Shown here: in pieces, positions 52,790 to 61,176 of the stretch | Numbering within the stretch: the first letter of the stretch is position 1 | Layout of the letters: each line of letters starts with the position of its first letter | Translations under genes and position numbers: made by a program | DNA from: Falsiroseomonas sp046052145 | GTDB lineage: Bacteria > Pseudomonadota > Alphaproteobacteria > Acetobacterales > Acetobacteraceae | NCBI GenBank assembly: GCA_046052145.1 | Contig: JBJOMW010000004.1 | Location: forward strand, 62,001 to 126,000 | Direction of reading: 5' to 3' | Length of the DNA: 64,000 bases | Notes under the pieces: model-generated | Seen by the model: the letters and a program-made list of their open reading frames with translations, nothing else | The model's database searches: none | What the model was told of the DNA's origin: nothing

Positions 52790-53382
52790 CCCGCGAACAT
52801 GCCGCCCTGGCGCGCCTTGTCGTACAGCGTGGCGATCAGCGCCTCGAAGACCGGCGCCACCTCGCGGGCGGGCCTCATGCGCTTGTGCGTCTGCCCCTCG
52901 CGCACGCCTTCGGACTTCCAATGCCCGGTGCCGATCACGCCCTGCAGAAACCCCTGCGCGCGGTCGCAGGCCATAGCGAAGCGGGCTTCCTTGGTCTCGC
53001 CCGCCTCGAACTCCTCCCACAGCGCACGCAGCCGCTGGCCCAGATCGGGCGGCAGCTTGCCGAACACCACATCGGCCGCCGCGCGCTCGCGCTCGGCCTG
53101 GGTCAGCAGATGCGCCTCGTCATAGGCGAAGGTGTCGCCGGCCTCGATCTCCACCAGGTCATGCACCGTGATCATCGCCAGCACATGGCCAAGGTCGGGC
53201 GGATCGGCGACCTCCCCATGCAGCAGCAGCGCGACGAGGGCGACATTCCAGCCATGCTCGGCCGAGTTCTCGTGCCGATCCGTGCCATCCGGCCCGACCG
53301 TCTTCCCGCGCCGTTCCACATGCTTCAGCCGATCGGCGAGCGCCAGGAAGCCGATGACGGCCTCGATCCGGTCAGGGCTCAT
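52786..53382 (-). CDS. HD-domain hydrolase (YfbR-like)
   Basis: This 198-residue protein carries the HD metal-binding set: RHENSAEHGWNVA, then MITVHDLVEIEAGD. This pattern resembles bacterial 5'-deoxynucleotidases and related HD hydrolases (YfbR/HDDC2 group). Such an enzyme dephosphorylates deoxynucleoside monophosphates, which would link it to the nearby thyX in dTMP metabolism. That link is inference. The start at 53382 overlaps the small membrane-protein gene by 4 bp. Confidence 0.82.
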   Translation of the reverse strand: MSPDRIEAVIGFLALADRLKHVERRGKTVGPDGTDRHENSAEHGWNVALVALLLHGEVADPPDLGHVLAMITVHDLVEIEAGDTFAYDEAHLLTQAERERAAADVVFGKLPPDLGQRLRALWEEFEAGETKEARFAMACDRAQGFLQGVIGTGHWKSEGVREGQTHKRMRPAREVAPVFEALIATLYDKARQGGMFAG

Positions 53383-53672
53383 TCTGCGGTCCACCGTCCG
53401 AGCAGGAAGCCGAGCAGCACCGCGCCGCCCAGCATGGCCGTCCATTCCCCGAACAGCGCATGGGCGAAGGGCAGACCGATCGTGGCGAGCGCCACCAACA
53501 GCGCCACCTTCCACCAGCGTGCCAGCCAGGCCGGTCCGCCCGCTTCGTCCTTCGCCGGCCGCGCCGCGCCGCGCTTCGGGGCGGGCGCCGTGGCGCGCGA
53601 CTTCGGCGCCGCCCCCTCGCCGCGCGGCTTCGGGGCCTGCGGCTCGGCGCGGACCCGCGCGCTAGCCGTCAC
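53379..53672 (-). CDS. Small membrane protein with charged N-terminal tail
   Basis: This 97-residue protein has a basic, Ala/Pro-rich disordered tail (about 1-48) and two hydrophobic segments (about 54-72 and 76-93). The family is unknown. It overlaps thyX by 11 bp at its start and the HD gene by 4 bp at its end. This tight packing indicates a single transcript thyX-this-HD-ribokinase and supports it being real. Confidence 0.65.
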   Translation of the reverse strand: MTASARVRAEPQAPKPRGEGAAPKSRATAPAPKRGAARPAKDEAGGPAWLARWWKVALLVALATIGLPFAHALFGEWTAMLGGAVLLGFLLGRWTAE

Positions 53673-54600
53673 GCCCCAGCGCGTCCATCAGCTCGCGCCA
53701 CTCGCGCTTGGACAGGCCCGAGCCTTCCTGCGTCACCGCCTCACCCGCCACCAGCCGGCGGACGATGGACAGCATCTGCGCGGAGAAGGTGACCGCGCCC
53801 AGGCGATAATCCCGGAACGCGGCAGCGGCCATCGGCACCCAGGCCTCGACCGCGCCCATCATCGCCTCCGCATAGACGCGGATTTCGTATTGCGCGTGGC
53901 TATCGGCGCGCAGCGACAGGAAGTGGAACAGGTTGTGCAGGTCCGTCTTCCAGTACCACTGCGTATAGGCATTGAGCGTCAGGTTCATCCGCGCCAATTC
54001 CCGCGCCAGCCCCTGCCGGCCCGCATCGAGCTTCTGGCCCGCATCATCCTCGTTCAGCATCTCGAGGTAATGGTCGTAATTGCGCGTCGCATCATCGCGC
54101 AGCAGGTCCAGCACGCGCGCCGCTTCCGCACCCTCCAGGATGTCCCCACGGCCCTGTCGGTTCACCGCCGATTGCGCGGCCAGCTGGTCGGGGCCGGGGA
54201 TGTAGAATTCCCGGTCGAGGATCGAATAGCGCGCCGAATACTCGTTCACATTCGCCGTGCGGTGGCGGATCCACTGCCGCGCGATGAAGATCGGCAGCTT
54301 CACATGGAACTTGATCTCGCACATCTCGAAGGGGGTCGAGTGGCGATGCCGCATCAGGTAGCGGATCAGCCCGCGATCCTCATTCGCCGCCCGCGTGCCC
54401 CGGCCATAGCTGACGCGCGCGGCCTGCACGATGGCAGCGTCATCGCCCATATAGTCCACGACGCGCACGAAGCCGTGATCGAGCACGGGGATCGCCTGGA
54501 ACAGCAGCGCTTCCAGCGCGGGCACGGTCGGGCGGCGGGTGGCAGAGGCCGCGGCGCGCGCGGCCTCGATCTCCTGCTGCTGCTCGGCGGTCAGCGCCAT
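53662..54600 (-). CDS. thyX: FAD-dependent thymidylate synthase ThyX
   Basis: This 312-residue flavoenzyme makes dTMP from dUMP using methylene-tetrahydrofolate. The ThyX motif reads RHRTANVNEYSARYS. FEMCEIKFHVKLPIFIARQW precedes it, and the late block is TDLHNLFHFLSLRADSHAQYEIRVYAEAM. No thyA is visible in the window. It is first in a four-gene operon with overlapping ends. Confidence 0.95.
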   Translation of the reverse strand: MALTAEQQQEIEAARAAASATRRPTVPALEALLFQAIPVLDHGFVRVVDYMGDDAAIVQAARVSYGRGTRAANEDRGLIRYLMRHRHSTPFEMCEIKFHVKLPIFIARQWIRHRTANVNEYSARYSILDREFYIPGPDQLAAQSAVNRQGRGDILEGAEAARVLDLLRDDATRNYDHYLEMLNEDDAGQKLDAGRQGLARELARMNLTLNAYTQWYWKTDLHNLFHFLSLRADSHAQYEIRVYAEAMMGAVEAWVPMAAAAFRDYRLGAVTFSAQMLSIVRRLVAGEAVTQEGSGLSKREWRELMDALGRDG

Positions 54601-54669
54601 CGCTCACATCCCCCTGGAATCCGCGCCTTCCTACCGGATGACCCCCTCGATTCCCATAGCGAGGCGGCC

Positions 54670-54675
54670 TATATG
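54670..54675 (+). promoter_or_regulatory. Candidate -10 box for ssrA
   Basis: TATATG lies six to nine bases before the inferred 5' end of the acceptor piece (about 54679-54682). A weak -35 (TCGATT) is found 17 bases further up. This is the only A/T-rich hexamer in the right place. Confidence 0.4.
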
Positions 54676-54678
54676 TGT

Positions 54679-54961
54679 GGGGCCAGCTTGCTGGCTATGG
54701 CGATAAACACGACTCGGCATAAGCGTTGCGGACCCGGGGGCAGTGCCCGGCGCCTCCACCATCACGGACCGCTTGTCGGCGGCCAGGAGCGGGGGCGAAA
54801 CAGGCTCGACGCGCGTGGTAAAGGGGTCGCTTTTGCCCGGCATTGTACCGCCGTTATCGGGCTAAATCCTAAGTGCGAACGACAACAGCCGCGAGGCTGT
54901 CGCACTCGCTGCCTAATAGGTAAGCGCGGCTCGGGGGGCGCCGGGCAACAGAAGCCCCCCA
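54679..54961 (+). ncRNA. ssrA: Circularly permuted two-piece tmRNA
   Basis: This RNA rescues stalled ribosomes and adds a degradation tag. The acceptor piece comes first and ends CGCCTCC-A-CCA (54751-54761). After a 29-base intervening segment the coding piece begins GGGGGCG (54791-54797), which pairs with CGCCTCC to rebuild the tRNA-like acceptor stem. The tag frame starts at GCG (54875) and reads ANDNSREAVALAA, ending at TAA (54914-54916). A hairpin GGGGGGC/GCCCCCC follows. Alphaproteobacterial ssrA genes have this order. The 5' end is set from a candidate -10 box, and the acceptor piece of about 83 bases has the expected size. The 3' end is uncertain by tens of bases. Confidence 0.92.
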
Positions 54962-54968
54962 CTTTATT

Positions 54969-55025
54969 CCCCACGACAACGCTGCGTTCCGCGCCTTTGG
55001 CGCGGTACGCAGCGTTGCCGTGGGG
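54969..55025. repeat. 27-bp near-perfect hairpin downstream of ssrA
   Basis: The arms 54969-54995 and 54999-55025 pair over 27 positions with only two mismatches and a 3-base loop (TTT). A smaller inverted repeat (CTGCCACGGC/GCCGCGGCAG) follows at about 55063-55086. The long stem could belong to the ssrA precursor, act as a terminator without a T-run, or be a mobile palindromic element. The rest of the gap to sspB (55087-55217) shows no gene. Confidence 0.7.
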
Positions 55026-55217
55026 GCCCCGGCTTGGCGCCCATCCTTCCCGGACAGTTCCGCCTGCCACGGCAAAGCCGCGGCAGGGCACCGGGGGCGG
55101 CGGCTGCCAGCGCTCGGCCCGGGCTGCAAGGTCAGCACCCTATGCCTTAGGGGCCACGCTCGCCCCTTTCCCCTGCCGGCGCGCGGCCCTATTGTCCGCG
55201 CCGACAGGACCCCTGCC

Positions 55218-55724
55218 ATGAGCGACGACGCAAGCCCCGCCGAGAGCCTGATCCCCTATGAGGCCTGGACCGACGACGCACTCCGCGACGTCGTCGCCCG
55301 CGCGCTTGAGCTCGCCGGCAGCGAAGGCCTGCCCGGGGAACACCATTTCTACCTGACCTTCCGCACCGACCACCCGGGCACCAAGATCCCGGGCCACCTC
55401 AAGGCCCGCTACCCGCAGGAAATGACCATCGTCCTGCAACACCAGTTCGAAGCGCTGACCGTGGACCGCCAGGCGCGGCTCTTCTCGGTGCAGCTCTATT
55501 TCGGCGGCATGCCCGCGAAGCTGGTCATCCCCTTCGGCGCGCTCACCGGCTTCGCCGACCCCGCCGTGCGCTATGGCCTCCGCTTCCAGCCCCAGATGGA
55601 AGACGCCGCCGCCGAGCCCGAGGCGGCCGAGGAACCCGCGCCCGCCCCGGCACCCGCCGCCCCCGAAGGCCCGGCCCAGGTCGTCAGCCTCGACGCCTTC
55701 CGCCGCAAGCCCGCCCGCGAGTAG
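55218..55724 (+). CDS. sspB: ClpXP adaptor SspB (alphaproteobacterial type)
   Basis: This 168-residue protein binds ssrA-tagged proteins and hands them to ClpXP. The N-terminal substrate-binding domain (about residues 10-125) contains GLPGEHHFYLTFRTDHPG, YPQEMTIVLQHQFE and FGGMPAKLVIPFGALTGFADP. A flexible Ala/Pro/Glu linker follows, and the C-terminal tail PAQVVSLDAFRRKPARE includes the ClpX-binding VVSLDxFRK motif. It lies directly downstream of ssrA, so both halves of the tagging system are adjacent. Confidence 0.92.
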   Translation: MSDDASPAESLIPYEAWTDDALRDVVARALELAGSEGLPGEHHFYLTFRTDHPGTKIPGHLKARYPQEMTIVLQHQFEALTVDRQARLFSVQLYFGGMPAKLVIPFGALTGFADPAVRYGLRFQPQMEDAAAEPEAAEEPAPAPAPAAPEGPAQVVSLDAFRRKPARE

Positions 55725-55802
55725 CTCACCCCGGGTGCCGTTGGCGCGCCCGCCCGGCTGGGCTACCACCGCGGGAAAGGCTGCTGCCCGCGGAGAACGA
55801 CC

Positions 55803-57476
55803 ATGACCCCGCCCCTCGATGCCGATGCGCATGCGACAAAGCCGGCGCGCGCGCCCGGCTTCGCCTATTCGCCGATGTACCCGCTCGGCGCGGACACGAC
55901 CCCCTACCGCAAGCTCGACATCGCCGGCGTCTCCACCATCGAGGTCGAGGGCAAGCGCGTCCTGAAGGTCTCGCCCCAGGCGCTCGAACAACTCGCCTTC
56001 CAGGCCTGCCGCGACGTCTCTCACCTGCTGCGCCCGGCGCATCTGCAGCAGCTGGCCAACATCCTGAAGGACCCGGAGGCGACGGCGAATGACCGCTTCG
56101 TCGCGCTCGACCTGCTGAAGAACGCCTCCATCGCCGCCGGCGGCGTGCTGCCCATGTGCCAGGACACCGGCACCGCCATCGTCTTCGGCAAGAAGGGCGG
56201 CCGCGTCTGGGTGGAAGGCGACGAGGAAGAGGCGCTGAGCTACGGCGTCCACCGCACCTACACCGAGACCAACCTGCGCTATTCGCAGATGGCGCCGCTC
56301 ACGATGTGGGAGGAGAAGAACACCGGCAACAACCTGCCGGTCGAGTTCTCCATCATGGCGCAGCCCGGCGAGCACCACGCCGATGAGATGCACCTGATGT
56401 TCGTGCTCAAGGGCGGCGGGTCGGCCAACAAGACCTTCCTGCTACAGCAGACGCGCGCCGTGCTGTCGAAGGACAAGCTGCTCAAGTTCCTGGAAGACAA
56501 GATCAAGTCGCTCGGCACCTCCGCCTGCCCGCCCTATCACCTGGCGGTCGTCATCGGCGGCACATCGGCCGAGGCGACGCTCAAGACCGTCAAGCTCGCC
56601 TCCACGCGCTACCTCGATGCGCTGCCGACCGAAGGCAGTATCACCGGCCACGCCTTCCGCGACGTCGAGTTCGAGAAGGAAGTGCACAAGCTGACGCAGT
56701 CGCTCGGCATCGGCGCGCAATTCGGCGGCAAGTATTTCTGCCATGATGTCCGCGTGGTGCGCCTGCCGCGGCATGGCGCGTCCTTGCCGATCGGCATCGG
56801 CGTGTCGTGCAGCGCCGACCGCCAGATCAAGGCGAAGATCACGCCCGACGGCGTGTTCCTGGAACAGCTCGAACACGACCCCGCCCGCTTCCTGCCCGAG
56901 ACCACCGACGAGATCCTGGGCGGCGAGGTCGTGAAGATCGACCTCACGCGGCCAATGAGCGAGATCCGCGCGACGCTCTCGAAATACCCGGTGAAGACGC
57001 GCGTCTCGCTGACCGGCCCGATGGTGGTCGCGCGCGACATCGCGCATGCGAAGCTGCAGGAACGGCTCGATGCAGGCCATGGCCTGCCCGACTACATGAA
57101 GAACCACCCGGTCTATTACGCCGGCCCCGCCAAGACGCCGCAGGGCATGCCGACCGGCAGCTTCGGCCCGACCACCGCCGGCCGCATGGACAGCTATGTC
57201 GAGGCCTTCCAGAAGGCCGGCGGCAGCTTCGTGATGCTGGCCAAGGGCAACCGCTCCAAGGCCGTGCTGAACGCCTGCAAAACCTATGGCGGCTTCTACC
57301 TCGGCAGTGTCGGCGGCCCCGCCGCCCGCCTCGCGCAGGACTGCATCAAGAAGGTGGAAGTGCTGGAGTATCCCGAGCTTGGGATGGAAGCGATCTGGCG
57401 CATCGAGGTGGAAGATTTCCCCGCCTTCATCGTGGTCGATGACAAGGGCAACGACTTCTACGAGGGCCTTGAGTAG
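55803..57476 (+). CDS. fumA: Class I (Fe-S) fumarate hydratase
   Basis: This 557-residue enzyme is the oxygen-sensitive [4Fe-4S] fumarase. It has both domains fused: an N-terminal part with MCQDTGTAIVFGKKG (cluster Cys) and GNNLPVEFSIMAQPG, and a C-terminal part with TGPMVVARDIAHAKLQERLDAG and TTAGRMDSYVEAFQ. Additional cysteines in SLGTSACPPY and VSCSADR fit the cluster ligands. It hydrates fumarate to malate in the TCA cycle. A heat-stable class II enzyme is encoded 2 kb away. The RidA-like gene starts 3 bp after the stop. Confidence 0.94.
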   Translation: MTPPLDADAHATKPARAPGFAYSPMYPLGADTTPYRKLDIAGVSTIEVEGKRVLKVSPQALEQLAFQACRDVSHLLRPAHLQQLANILKDPEATANDRFVALDLLKNASIAAGGVLPMCQDTGTAIVFGKKGGRVWVEGDEEEALSYGVHRTYTETNLRYSQMAPLTMWEEKNTGNNLPVEFSIMAQPGEHHADEMHLMFVLKGGGSANKTFLLQQTRAVLSKDKLLKFLEDKIKSLGTSACPPYHLAVVIGGTSAEATLKTVKLASTRYLDALPTEGSITGHAFRDVEFEKEVHKLTQSLGIGAQFGGKYFCHDVRVVRLPRHGASLPIGIGVSCSADRQIKAKITPDGVFLEQLEHDPARFLPETTDEILGGEVVKIDLTRPMSEIRATLSKYPVKTRVSLTGPMVVARDIAHAKLQERLDAGHGLPDYMKNHPVYYAGPAKTPQGMPTGSFGPTTAGRMDSYVEAFQKAGGSFVMLAKGNRSKAVLNACKTYGGFYLGSVGGPAARLAQDCIKKVEVLEYPELGMEAIWRIEVEDFPAFIVVDDKGNDFYEGLE

Positions 57477-57479
57477 CCG

Positions 57480-57869
57480 ATGCCCCGCCGGCTGATCTCC
57501 TCCGGATCACCGTTCGAGGAGCAGATCGGCTATTCGCGCGCCGTGGTGGATGGGGACGACATCTTCGTCTCCGGCACCACGGGCTATGACTACGCGACCA
57601 TGACCATCGCCGATGACGTGGTCGCGCAATGCGAGCAGTGTTTCCGCAACATCGCCGCCGCGCTGGACCAGGCCGGCGCGACGCTGGACGATGTGGTGCG
57701 CGTCGTCTTCTACCTGCCCGAGCGCGCCGACTGGCCGCCCTGCTGGCCTGTTGTGAAGCGCCACCTCGGCACCGCGCGCCCCGCCGCCACCATGCTCGTC
57801 GCCGGGCTGCAATCGCCCGACATGAAGATCGAAATCGAGATTACCGCGCGACTCCGGAGATCCAACTGA
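57480..57869 (+). CDS. RidA/YjgF-family protein
   Basis: This 129-residue protein matches the RidA trimer fold: YSRAVVDGDDIFVSGTTGYDY at the start, LDDVVRVVFYL in the middle, and ARPAATMLVAGL with the conserved Arg before the C-terminal strand. Members hydrolyse reactive enamine/imine intermediates. It is tightly packed behind fumA and overlaps the VOC gene by one base (TGATG), so the three form an operon. Confidence 0.87.
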   Translation: MPRRLISSGSPFEEQIGYSRAVVDGDDIFVSGTTGYDYATMTIADDVVAQCEQCFRNIAAALDQAGATLDDVVRVVFYLPERADWPPCWPVVKRHLGTARPAATMLVAGLQSPDMKIEIEITARLRRSN

Positions 57870-58285
57870 TGCGCTTCGCCGTGGACCGCCTCGACCACCT
57901 GGTCATCACCTGCCGCGACGTCGAAATCTCGGCCAATTGGTACCAGCGCGTGCTGGGCATGGAGCGCGAGGAATTCGGCACCGCCACCCGCCGCACCGCG
58001 TTGCGCTTCGGTGGGCAGAAGATCAACCTCCGCCCCGTCACCGCAACGCAGGAGAATTGGTTCACGGGTGCGGCCGGCGGCATCCCCGGCAGCGACGACC
58101 TCTGCTTCGTCGTCACCCTCCCGCCCGACCAGGTGGTCGAGCATCTGGAGCATTGCGGTGTTGCGGTGGAGGTTGGCCCCGTAGCGAAGCAGGGCGCGCT
58201 CGGCCCCATCCGCTCCGTCTATTGCCGCGACCCCGACGGCAACCTCATCGAAATCGCCAGCTACGGCGAGGCCTTCGGCAGCTGA
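57869..58285 (+). CDS. VOC (glyoxalase-fold) protein
   Basis: This 138-residue protein has the paired beta-alpha-beta-beta-beta pattern of the vicinal-oxygen-chelate superfamily. It opens VDRLDHLVITCRDVEISANWYQRVLGM, with a metal His in the first strand, and ends IRSVYCRDPDGNLIEIASYGE with the metal Glu. It resembles small virulence-associated or fosfomycin-type VOC proteins, but the substrate is not apparent. It is translationally coupled to the RidA gene. Confidence 0.85.
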   Translation: MRFAVDRLDHLVITCRDVEISANWYQRVLGMEREEFGTATRRTALRFGGQKINLRPVTATQENWFTGAAGGIPGSDDLCFVVTLPPDQVVEHLEHCGVAVEVGPVAKQGALGPIRSVYCRDPDGNLIEIASYGEAFGS

Positions 58286-58308
58286 CGCGAACGGCCCTTC
58301 CAAACTCA

Positions 58309-58335
58309 CCCTCTCCCCCCAACGGGGGGAGAGGG
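58309..58335. terminator. Perfect 12-bp hairpin between converging genes
   Basis: CCCTCTCCCCCC (58309-58320) pairs with GGGGGGAGAGGG (58324-58335) around the loop AAC. It lies in the gap between the VOC gene and the minus-strand Bug gene and could stop both. The flanks CTCA and TGAG extend the symmetry. This looks like a common dispersed palindrome. Confidence 0.6.
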
Positions 58336-58401
58336 CTGGGTGAGGGGGGGCCGCCCAGCGCGTGGTATCAGTCCAGACCGCGCGCCGCCTGATGCCACCG
58401 C

Positions 58402-59391
58402 CTACTGCAGCTGCAGGTTCAGCTCGCGGATCTTGCGGCCCCAGAAATTATACTCTTCCCGCACCGCCACCATGAACGCATCGCGCGGCCGCACCGGCGA
58501 TGGCTCAAGCCCATCCGTATCCAGCCGCCCCGCGAAGCGCGGATTCGCCGCGGCCTGGCGCGCGGCAGCCTCCAGCCGGTCCATCACCTCCCGCGGCGTC
58601 CCAGACGGCGCGAAGATCCCGTGCCAGCCGGTGATCGTCACGCCCGGCAGCCCCGCCTGCTCCAACGTCGGCACATCCGGGATCGCCGGCATCCGCCGCT
58701 CCCCCGTCACCGCGATGGCGCGCAGGCGGCCCTCGCGCGCCAGCGGGATCGCCGGCGGCGGAGAGGAGAAGTTCATCGTGATCCGCCCCGCCACCACATC
58801 CAGCAGCGCCGGCCCCGTACCGCGATAGGGCACGTGCTCCATCTCGATCCCGACCGCGTCCGAGAACAGGATGCCCGCCAGGTGGTTCGCATTGCCCACA
58901 CCACCCGAGGAATAGGTCAGCTCCCCGCGCGGGCGGCTGCGCGCATAGGCGATCAGCTCCTGCAGGCTGCGGATCGGCAGGCGCGGGTCAATCACCAGCA
59001 CGTATTGGTAGGAGGTGATCTGCGCCACCGGCGCCAGCGTGTTGATGAGGTCCGAGCCATCCGTGCGATGCACATTCGGGTTCACCACCAGGTTGGTGGA
59101 GACGGCGAACAGCAGCGTCGTGCCATCCGGCCGCGCACGCGACACGCCGACCGAGCCGATATGCCCCGCCGCCCCACCGCGATTCTCGATCACCACCGAT
59201 TGCCCGCCCAGCGCCTCGCTGAAGCTGTGCGCGAATTCGCGCGCCGTCAGGTCCGTGCCCCCACCCGGCGCATAGGGCACCACCAGCACGATCGGGCGCG
59301 CCTGCTGCGCCCGCGCCTCCCCCATGTTGAACAGCGGCGTGGCGAGCGTTGCGGCGGACGCGGCCAGAAGCCGCCGGCGATCGAAGGGCAT
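58402..59391 (-). CDS. Bug-family (TctC) solute-binding protein 3
   Basis: This 329-residue exported protein has a signal peptide (MPFDRRRLLAASAATLATPLFNMGEARAQ), then IVLVVPYAPGGGTDLTAREF, VIENRGGAAGHIGS and IPDVPTLEQAGLPG. The ATG at 59391 has GAGAGGAA upstream; the larger open frame is a shadow of fumC. It would bind a carboxylate in the periplasm. No TctAB permease is adjacent. It is divergent from fumC (109 bp), which suggests a dicarboxylate ligand, but this is only a guess. Confidence 0.86.
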   Translation of the reverse strand: MPFDRRRLLAASAATLATPLFNMGEARAQQARPIVLVVPYAPGGGTDLTAREFAHSFSEALGGQSVVIENRGGAAGHIGSVGVSRARPDGTTLLFAVSTNLVVNPNVHRTDGSDLINTLAPVAQITSYQYVLVIDPRLPIRSLQELIAYARSRPRGELTYSSGGVGNANHLAGILFSDAVGIEMEHVPYRGTGPALLDVVAGRITMNFSSPPPAIPLAREGRLRAIAVTGERRMPAIPDVPTLEQAGLPGVTITGWHGIFAPSGTPREVMDRLEAAARQAAANPRFAGRLDTDGLEPSPVRPRDAFMVAVREEYNFWGRKIRELNLQLQ

Positions 59392-59499
59392 GGTGCGTTC
59401 CTCTCCCGGATTGGATCGGAACCTAGCAGCGCCGCCGCACCGGGGCCAAGCTTGTCGGCGGCCCGCAAGCCCCCCCATCTCCGGAGCAGGAGGAACGCC

Positions 59500-60909
59500 A
59501 TGACCGAAGCCACCCGCATCGAGACGGATTCCCTCGGCACCATCGAGATTCCCGCCGACCGGCTCTGGGGCCCGCAGACCGAGCGCGCGCGGCGCCTCTT
59601 TGCCATCGGCACGGAGCGTTTCCCGCCCGTGCTGCTCCGCGCCGTCGGCCTGCAGAAACAGGCCGCCGCCGAGGCCAACCAGGCGCTCGGCGAACTGCCC
59701 CCCGATATCGCCGACGCCATCGCCACCGCCGCAGCCGAGATCGCTGCGAACCGACACGATGCGGAATTCCCGCTGCCCGTCTGGCAGACCGGCTCCGGCA
59801 CCCAGACCAACATGAACGCCAATGAGGTGATCGCGCATCTGGCCAACCGCGCCCTCGGCTCGGCCGATCCGCGCGCGCCGATCCATCCGAATGACCACGT
59901 CAATCGCGGCCAATCCTCCAACGACAGTTTCCCGACAGTGATGCATGTCGCCGCTGCCGAGGCCGTGACGCACACCACCCTCCCCGGCCTCGCGGCACTC
60001 CACGCCGCCCTCGCCCGCCGCGCCGCCGAGTGGGCCGAGATCGTGAAGATCGGCCGCACCCACATGATGGATGCCGTGCCCGTCACCCTCGGCCAGGAGG
60101 CCGCCGCCTGGGCGCGGCAAGTGGAGCTCGGCATGGCGCGGCTGCGCGATGCGCTGCCGCGGCTGATGGCGCTGCCGCAGGGCGGCACGGCCGCCGGCAC
60201 CGGCCTCAACAGCCACCCGGAGTTCGCCCGCGTTTTCGCCGAGCACATGGCGGCTCTGACGGGCCTGCCCTTCACCGCGAACGACAATCCCTTCGAAGGC
60301 ATGGGCGCGCATGATGCCTTCGTGGAGTTGCACGGTGCGCTGAACACGGTCGCCGTCTCGCTCACCAAGATCGGCAATGACATCCGCCTGCTTGGCAGCG
60401 GCCCGCGCGCCGGCTTCGCCGAGCTGATCATCCCCGCCGACGGCCTCTCCTCCTCCATCATGCCCGGCAAGACCAACCCGACGCAGTCAGAGGCGCTAAC
60501 GATGGTCGCGGCCCAGGTCATGGGCAACCAGACCACGGTGACGATTGCCGGCGCGCAGGGCCATCTGGAGCTGAACGTCTTCAAGCCCGTCATCATCCAG
60601 GCCGTGCTGCAATCGGCCCGCCTGATCGGCGACGCCGCTGCAAGCTTCGCCGCGCATATGGTGGACAAGCTCGAACCCAATTTGCCCCGCATCGCCGATC
60701 ATCTGGCGAAGTCGCTGATGCTGGTGACGGCGCTGAACCCCAGGATCGGCTATGACAAGGCGGTGCAGATCGCGAAGCTCGCCCTCACGCAGGACATCAC
60801 GCTGAAGGACGCCGCCGCGCGCCTTGGCTATGTGGCGCCCGAGGATTTCGACCGCTGGGTCCGCCCCGAGGCGATGACTCGCCCCGGCGCGGGAGCAGAG
60901 GCCGGATGA
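59500..60909 (+). CDS. fumC: Class II fumarate hydratase
   Basis: This 469-residue member of the aspartase/fumarase superfamily is iron-independent. Signatures are GSGTQTNMNANEVIA, HPNDHVNRGQSSNDSFPT, KIGRTHMMDAVP and the superfamily loop SSSIMPGKTNPTQSE with the catalytic Ser. It hydrates fumarate to malate. An AGGAGGAA element precedes the ATG. Its stop overlaps the start of a small DNA-binding protein gene by 4 bp. Confidence 0.95.
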   Translation: MTEATRIETDSLGTIEIPADRLWGPQTERARRLFAIGTERFPPVLLRAVGLQKQAAAEANQALGELPPDIADAIATAAAEIAANRHDAEFPLPVWQTGSGTQTNMNANEVIAHLANRALGSADPRAPIHPNDHVNRGQSSNDSFPTVMHVAAAEAVTHTTLPGLAALHAALARRAAEWAEIVKIGRTHMMDAVPVTLGQEAAAWARQVELGMARLRDALPRLMALPQGGTAAGTGLNSHPEFARVFAEHMAALTGLPFTANDNPFEGMGAHDAFVELHGALNTVAVSLTKIGNDIRLLGSGPRAGFAELIIPADGLSSSIMPGKTNPTQSEALTMVAAQVMGNQTTVTIAGAQGHLELNVFKPVIIQAVLQSARLIGDAAASFAAHMVDKLEPNLPRIADHLAKSLMLVTALNPRIGYDKAVQIAKLALTQDITLKDAAARLGYVAPEDFDRWVRPEAMTRPGAGAEAG

Positions 60910-61163
60910 AACACCTCCGCAAACGCTCCTTCCGCCTCGCCGGCCACGCGACCTCGGTCGCGCTGGAGCCGGAATTCTGGGCGGCGCTGGAAGCCGCCGC
61001 ATCCCGCCGAGGACGCAGCCTGGCTGCGCTGGTGGCGCAGCTCGATGCGGACCGCGCCGATCCCACCCTGCCCTTGGCCAGCGCGCTACGCGTCTTCGCG
61101 TTGGAGGAGGCGACACGCGCCCCAACCCCGGGCCCGGCCATGGCCGAACACCCGACCGGCTGA
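60906..61163 (+). CDS. Ribbon-helix-helix domain protein
   Basis: This 85-residue protein matches the small RHH_4-type proteins: KRSFRLAGHATSVALEPEFWAALEAAASRRGRSLAALVAQLD. A beta strand followed by two helices forms a dimeric DNA-binding unit. It is translationally coupled to fumC (ATGA overlap), so it may be an autoregulator of that operon. This is inference. Nothing else follows in the operon. Confidence 0.78.
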   Translation: MKHLRKRSFRLAGHATSVALEPEFWAALEAAASRRGRSLAALVAQLDADRADPTLPLASALRVFALEEATRAPTPGPAMAEHPTG

Positions 61164-61176
61164 GACCGGCCAAGCG

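Noticed and set aside
54762..55091. A minus-strand open frame of 109 codons across ssrA
   Set aside because: It lies on the opposite strand of a clear tmRNA and the long hairpin. No ribosome binding site or family match.
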